DNA of 64,000 nt from an uncultured Lachnospiraceae bacterium. GTDB taxonomy: Bacteria; Bacillota; Clostridia; Lachnospirales; Lachnospiraceae. Both the position numbers and the translations under genes were made by a program. Below are positions 60,569 through 64,000 of the stretch, piece by piece. The stretch is taken from assembly GCA_946546945.1 (NCBI GenBank), contig CAMNOU010000008.1:52045-116044 (forward strand), given 5' to 3'. Each line of letters begins with the position of its first letter. Positions within the stretch are counted from its first letter, which is position 1. The notes beneath the pieces were generated by a model. It was not told the origin of the DNA, ran no database searches, and was given only the letters and a program-made list of their open reading frames with translations.

Positions 60569-60820
60569 ATGAATAGTATAAAAATGATTTTGTGCGGAAG
60601 CGTAGAAGAAAGTAGATCAAATCCAGAAGAAAAAGTTGGGGTTGTGTCTGTTGTTTTCGTTTCTTATGATGATGACAAAATAACGAAGAAGTTAGCGGGA
60701 TTGCAAAAAGAAAATCCAAATAATTTTTATATGGAGTACTCAACACCACTAGATACAGATTTGACACAATTAGAGCACTATCCATCTATTGAAATTTCAA
60801 AAGAAGATTTACAAGAATAA
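60569..60820 (+). CDS. 83-residue hypothetical protein
   Basis: A small protein with GGGAGAA upstream. It is charged and AT-rich in codon use compared with the ribosomal genes before it, which suggests it belongs to an accessory segment. Residues 20-40 have hydrophobic beta-strand character (VGVVSVVFVSYDDD); the rest is polar, with a C-terminal DLTQLEHYPSIEISKEDLQE. No family recognised; no membrane helix. It could belong to a small antiviral, toxin-related or mobile element cargo gene set, but there is no direct evidence. Confidence 0.5.
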   Translation: MNSIKMILCGSVEESRSNPEEKVGVVSVVFVSYDDDKITKKLAGLQKENPNNFYMEYSTPLDTDLTQLEHYPSIEISKEDLQE

Positions 60821-60991
60821 AAAGTAATATGAGGTTGACATATTCAAGTTTGTGATGGGCAATGATAGTAATAGAATGGTTAGACGTTTTGGAACAAAGG
60901 GAGCAAATGAAAAGTACAAATAAATCCCAAATGTGATTGAATCTTGGGAGAAAAATCAAGTACGCCTCGGGCGTACTTGCGGCGGCACACG

Positions 60992-61028
60992 AAGCAGTAA
61001 GTCTTGAAGAAGATTTGCTGCTTTTTTT
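60992..61028 (+). terminator. Strong terminator in the accessory region
   Basis: A 14-bp stem AAGCAGTAAGTCTT (60992-61005) with AAGATTTGCTGCTT (61010-61023), only wobble exceptions, GAAG loop, T-run 61022-61028. No gene ends directly upstream within the window, so it may be the terminator of a lost mobile element gene. Confidence 0.9.
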
Positions 61029-61048
61029 GTGTTCTACAAAACGAGGAA

Positions 61049-61174
61049 AAACGCTGTCATTGGAACAAGGAAACCTTAACCAGCATTCTCATAAGGCAGG
61101 AGTATTGCGGTGATGTTGTCAACTTCAAGAGCACAAAGCATTACAGAGATAAGCGAACACATGAAAAATCTTGA
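61049..61174 (+). pseudogene. Remnant of a large serine recombinase (ICE/transposon type)
   Basis: In one frame the DNA reads KETLTSILIRQEYCGDVVNFK and then STKHYRDKRTHEKS before a TGA at 61172-61174. This matches by recall the recombinase-domain segment of large serine recombinases of clostridial mobile elements (the QEYCGDVVNFK and KHYRDKRxH pattern). No start codon or catalytic domain remains. The fragment is about 42 codons long. Confidence 0.65.
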
Positions 61175-61202
61175 AAAGCTTCGAAATCTTCAAAAAAAGC
61201 CC

Positions 61203-61233
61203 TTGCATATCACGTAACGTGATATAGTATAGT
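61203..61233 (+). promoter_or_regulatory. MerR-type promoter with 19-base spacer and palindromic operator
   Basis: TTGCAT (61203-61208) and TATAGT (61228-61233) are 19 bases apart. A perfect 19-base palindrome, ATATCACGT-A-ACGTGATAT (61207-61225), fills the spacer. MerR-family activators work on such overlong spacers by twisting DNA. The gene for a MerR regulator lies two genes downstream at 61903. Confidence 0.75.
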
Positions 61234-61252
61234 GATGTCGGAGGTGGATAAA

Positions 61253-61891
61253 ATGAACAATGTAATCAAAATTCTTTCGACGAACAAGGACTATCGAGTT
61301 GCCATTGCCGACACAAAAAAGATTGCAGAAAGAGAATTGGCTGGCTTTACAGGAGAGATTGCTGTCAGGGACTTTCTGGCACAATTTATTACGAATTGTG
61401 CGTTGCTTTCAGGAATAAACGATTTTGGCAGCAAGATAAGTGTTTCTCTCAGATTATCAGAAGAAGATTCTGCTTTCTGCTTGATTACAGGGCAAGCTCT
61501 GAGTTTGGAGTATTCTGGAACGCTTAATTTGCACCGAAAAAATCTTTCCGACTTATTCGACTGCAAATCAATTATGACGGTGACAACCGGAGACTGGCAA
61601 ACAGGATTGCACACAGGAACGGTAGAAGCATATATTGACAACATTGATATGCTTTTCTCTCATTTCGCAATGCAGAGCGATCAGCTTCCAAGCCAATTTA
61701 TAATAGCAAAGGAAGATAGGTCAAGAGGGATTCTCTTTCAGCCGCTTCCTTTTGCGGAACATGACACCATGCAAAAGGCCAGTCAGGAGCTGGCATATTT
61801 ATCCGAGAAGTTGGAACAGGCTGATTGGGAAGATGTCCCAGCGCTGTACGCTCACCTTGGAAAAGTTGTTTCTCAAAGCAAGATAGAATAG
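61253..61891 (+). CDS. Hsp33-like protein without the C-terminal redox domain
   Basis: 212 residues from ATG 61253; GGAGGTGG at 61240-61247 lies 5 bases upstream. The chain resembles the N-terminal folding domain of Hsp33 (HslO): a YRVAIADTKKIAERE start, GSKISVSLRLSEED, TGDWQTGLHTGTVEAYIDNIDMLFSHFAMQSDQLPSQFIIAKED as the Hsp33 substrate-linked loop and helices. Normal Hsp33 has about 290 residues with a C-terminal CxC...CxxC zinc switch; it is missing here and there is only one Cys pair-free core. Family assignment is moderate. It is directly behind a MerR-type promoter and 11 bases before the MerR gene. Confidence 0.55.
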   Translation: MNNVIKILSTNKDYRVAIADTKKIAERELAGFTGEIAVRDFLAQFITNCALLSGINDFGSKISVSLRLSEEDSAFCLITGQALSLEYSGTLNLHRKNLSDLFDCKSIMTVTTGDWQTGLHTGTVEAYIDNIDMLFSHFAMQSDQLPSQFIIAKEDRSRGILFQPLPFAEHDTMQKASQELAYLSEKLEQADWEDVPALYAHLGKVVSQSKIE

Positions 61892-61902
61892 GGGGATATA
61901 AA

Positions 61903-62610
61903 ATGGATCAACACTTAAAAACCAAGGCTTTTGGCAAATTGACGGGTGTAAGTGTACGCACCTTGCAATACTATGATGAAATAGGGCTGCTGAAACCGGC
62001 ATATATCAATGAATATGGACACAGGTTTTACGATGCGGAATCCTTCTCAAAGATGTTTGTTATCCTTTCCCTTAAAGAAATGGGGATGGAGTTGCAGGAC
62101 ATCAGCAAGTATCTCAACGGGGGAGGTTTTCAGCTCACCACATTTATCAAAGAGGAAAAACACAGGGTGGAACTTGCAATCAGTGATTTACAGATTCGAT
62201 TGCTGCATTTATCTGAATTGGAGAGACAGGCGGCGTCACATGAGGATCTTACACCAGCCGTTCTTTCACTATTTTCTTTTCTTGCCGGAAATGATATGTC
62301 CTCTGGTGAAGTAAAGCAATATGTAGAAAGCGGCGCGAAGAAGCCCGGTTTCAATCTGAAGGAGTGGGATAACTTTATCAAGAACCTGAATGACTGTTGT
62401 GAGAAGGATTTACCCGCAACAGATAAAAGAGTAGTTGCATGTATAACGTTCTGGAAAGAAAAAGTAATTAAAACAAATGATGTGGACGATAAACTGATCA
62501 GACTTGCGGAAAGTTATTACCAGAAAAATCCGGAAGGCGGATTTGGGATAACACCACAGACCTATTCATATTTAACGAAGCGACTATGCGAACATAATGA
62601 TTCACACTAA
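61903..62610 (+). CDS. MerR-family transcriptional regulator (TipAS-like C-terminus)
   Basis: 235 residues from ATG 61903; GGGGGAT lies 8 bases upstream. The N-terminal MerR HTH reads KAFGKLTGVSVRTLQYYDEIGLLKPAYINEYGHRFYDAESFSKM (in pieces), followed by a coiled-coil dimerisation helix (LAISDLQIRLLHLSELERQAA). The C-terminal part (about 100-235) is helical and may be a TipAS-like or other effector-binding domain. It likely binds the palindrome upstream of the Hsp33-like gene and its own operon. A terminator follows. Confidence 0.9.
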   Translation: MDQHLKTKAFGKLTGVSVRTLQYYDEIGLLKPAYINEYGHRFYDAESFSKMFVILSLKEMGMELQDISKYLNGGGFQLTTFIKEEKHRVELAISDLQIRLLHLSELERQAASHEDLTPAVLSLFSFLAGNDMSSGEVKQYVESGAKKPGFNLKEWDNFIKNLNDCCEKDLPATDKRVVACITFWKEKVIKTNDVDDKLIRLAESYYQKNPEGGFGITPQTYSYLTKRLCEHNDSH

Positions 62611-62631
62611 AACCAAATAATCCATACCGAA

Positions 62632-62668
62632 AAAGAGGTTTCCTCCCCAAAGGAAATCTCTTTTTTTA
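62632..62668 (+). terminator. Terminator after the MerR gene
   Basis: AAAGAGGTTTCCT (62632-62644) with AGGAAATCTCTTT (62651-62663), one G-T wobble, 6-base loop, T-run. Bidirectional with the converging GNAT gene. Confidence 0.93.
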
Positions 62669-62690
62669 TGCAACTCAAAGGAGGAATTAT

Positions 62691-63548
62691 TTAGTTCAAA
62701 TGGGTCTTATAACAGAGATAATTTCCAATGCATTCAAGTCCGCACGCCTTCGCAACTTTTTCATATTCCTCATCGCAAAAGAATGTCATTACTTTGCCCT
62801 TTCGGCGCCTGGCATCTGACAGCGCCGCCTGGAGCAATTCCTTAAACACTTCCGCATCGTAGACACCTTGATCAATGTCAATTCCGAATATTTCAAACCA
62901 TCCATTATTGGCATCTACGTAATAGATGGCACCTTGAGGTTTTCCATCTTTCTCCTTTATGAAGATGACCCAGTTATCCAAATCGTCATATATTCTCTCG
63001 CAATTCCAGTACATATCGTCATCGGTCTGACCGTGAAGTATTTGAAAGAGTTTGTAGTTATCTTTTTTGATACGCACGATGTTTTCATTTTCCGGAAAGG
63101 GCCCTAAATGATCAAGAAACGAAGTATTGTTATAATCGTCCTCAATACATTCAAATCCTTGTCCGGCAAGAAAACTTACAGCTGGATGATTATCAGCAGG
63201 AAAACCCAAAAACAAGTCATATCCCGGGAATCTTTCTCTTGCAAAAGTAAAAAACTCTGAAAGAGCTTGTTCGGTTTCTTTGTTGATCAGAAAAAGACAT
63301 GTATCGAGATAAAGGTCATCCGGAATCCAATAATAGTGAATCAATCCTTGTACTTCACCCTCAAGCTCAAACAGCAGCATCTGTTCAGTCTCCCGGTCAA
63401 ATGCTTTCAGCGAGCGTTCGATAAACATCGCTTTCGTTTTAACGCCGTCACAATATGTCGGATATCCGGACTTCGTCACATCTAAAGCCAGAGCATAGGC
63501 AAAATCGACGTATTGATCAAATTCTTCTTTAGAACAGAAACGCAGCAT
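62691..63548 (-). CDS. GNAT-like N-acetyltransferase, two-domain
   Basis: 285 residues from ATG 63548, 5 bases after GGGAGAAG. It appears to hold two GNAT-like domains: one around residues 1-150 (EMLLFELEGEVQGLIHYYWIPDD) and one around 150-285 (KEKDGKPQGAIYYVDANNGWFEIFGIDI; VFKELLQAALSDARRRKGKVMTFF). The classic acetyl-CoA loop R/Q-x-x-G-x-A is weak, so one domain may be inactive. Similar two-domain proteins of unknown substrate occur in gut Firmicutes. It faces the MerR terminator. Confidence 0.7.
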   Translation of the reverse strand: MLRFCSKEEFDQYVDFAYALALDVTKSGYPTYCDGVKTKAMFIERSLKAFDRETEQMLLFELEGEVQGLIHYYWIPDDLYLDTCLFLINKETEQALSEFFTFARERFPGYDLFLGFPADNHPAVSFLAGQGFECIEDDYNNTSFLDHLGPFPENENIVRIKKDNYKLFQILHGQTDDDMYWNCERIYDDLDNWVIFIKEKDGKPQGAIYYVDANNGWFEIFGIDIDQGVYDAEVFKELLQAALSDARRRKGKVMTFFCDEEYEKVAKACGLECIGNYLCYKTHLN

Positions 63549-64000
63549 TTTTCTTCTCCCAAAATTGTGATTTGTCAACATCTTATAAACCTGCAAAAAC
63601 CTATTGCGTGTATCATTGTTTGGTTTATTTTTATTTATACAATCACTATACAAACACTTTGCTAATGCAATCTACAATCGGTAAATAGAATGCCGCATAT
63701 CAGTGCCTTATCATAGCCCGAAATTCCGCACAAATACATACTTTTTACTCCTGCTAAAACCTTATCACCGAGGCAGGTAAGGGTTTTATATTACCTGACC
63801 AGAACCCCGCTTCTAATCGTCCACATAGCGTGTTTTGGGATTGCTGCACCGGCACCTTTTTCTGTTGGGATTCAGCCGACGACAAATGTCGTGACCGTCA
63901 TAACGACACACCCGATTCCCATGTGAATCAAAGACTGAATGGCTGATTGGTGTAAAGAAAATGTGAGTTAAATAAAAAAATGAGAGTAACCGATTTTTAA
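63549..64000. other. 452-base AT-rich tail of the window
   Basis: No complete gene can be supported. An inverted repeat around 63772-63800 (AGGTAAGGG...TTACCT) is present. Minus-strand translation from about 63932 gives MGIGCVVMTVTTFVVG and then a stop, with hydrophobic residues on both sides, possibly a broken small gene. The region continues the accessory character of 60.4-63.5 kb. Confidence 0.4.

Larger units (their letters stand above)
60821..61252 (+). other. 432-base region: terminator, recombinase fossil and MerR-type promoter
   Basis: Contains a hairpin CAAGTACGCC/GCGTACTTG at 60958-60980, a strong terminator (60992-61028), the serine recombinase remnant (61049-61174) and the MerR-type promoter (61203-61233). 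The rest has no convincing gene. Confidence 0.7.

Noticed and set aside
1..64000. tRNA, rRNA or CRISPR arrays
   Set aside because: No cloverleaf, rRNA sequence or regularly spaced direct repeats were seen by reading. A tRNAscan-SE or CRISPR search would be decisive.

Overview
The window reads as chromosomal DNA of a spore-forming Clostridia species, most likely a Lachnospiraceae-type gut anaerobe. Reasons: Gram-positive style ribosome binding sites (AGGAGG) before nearly every gene, a spoVT-type forespore regulator, minCDE, a NiaR-controlled nadABC cluster, an FMN-riboswitch rib operon, strong sigma-A-like promoters, many 4Fe-4S and anaerobic-type enzymes, and moderate GC content. The genus is not resolved from sequence alone. 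Most of the window is ordinary chromosome with tightly packed operons; only about 60.4-64.0 kb looks AT-richer and accessory. No tRNA, rRNA, CRISPR array or intact insertion sequence was seen.

Layout. 1-3.4 kb: the tail of a sugar-type substrate-binding lipoprotein overlapping an ABC exporter pair. 3.5-10.2 kb: a complete Wadjet defence operon (jetA-jetB-jetC-jetD), with its own promoter and followed by a translationally coupled 59-residue membrane protein. 10.2-18.2 kb: a DUF436 protein and an ECF transporter S component divergent from a truncated MocR-type regulator, a short monomethylamine methyltransferase (MtmB)-like protein without pyrrolysine, a large adenosine-deaminase-like fusion protein, then an MBL hydrolase, a thioesterase and a DUF1847 protein. 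18.2-22.2 kb: the NAD de novo genes, nadA divergent from nadB-nadC-niaR, with two operator-like repeats on the two -35 boxes. 22.3-36.8 kb: a PurF-like protein lacking the glutaminase cysteine, a CorA-type channel, minCDE, a CarD regulator, a class A penicillin-binding protein, aroA, a patatin, a histidine phosphatase, a GNAT enzyme, an OFA-type MFS transporter, a 2-hydroxyacid dehydrogenase and a flippase-like membrane protein.

36.8-43.1 kb: promoter, FMN riboswitch and terminator control ribD-ribE-ribBA-ribH, followed by an HAD phosphatase, spoVT, a shortened TetR-family gene and an unrecognised gene. 43.3-51.3 kb: a ten-gene Mrp/Mbh-type cation/proton antiporter operon (E-F-G-DUF4040-B-C-D and extra antiporter-like subunits), then a 33-residue peptide ORF. 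51.4-60.4 kb: lysC-truA-alaX, a DUF362 ferredoxin protein, endonuclease IV, a GDSL hydrolase, two further hydrolases and the rplM-rpsI ribosomal operon with a long leader. 60.4-64.0 kb: a small orphan gene, a fossil of a large serine recombinase, a truncated Hsp33-like gene preceded by a 19-bp-spacer promoter, a MerR regulator and a GNAT enzyme.

How the parts work together: the Jet proteins form an SMC-type complex expected to cut incoming circular DNA. NiaR probably represses both sides of the nad cluster. The riboswitch senses FMN and shuts off riboflavin synthesis. The Mrp-like operon would exchange sodium for protons. The least explained parts are the coupled membrane peptide behind jetD, the deaminase fusion, the Pyl-free MtmB-like protein, the glutaminase-dead PurF and the MerR/Hsp33-like pair.
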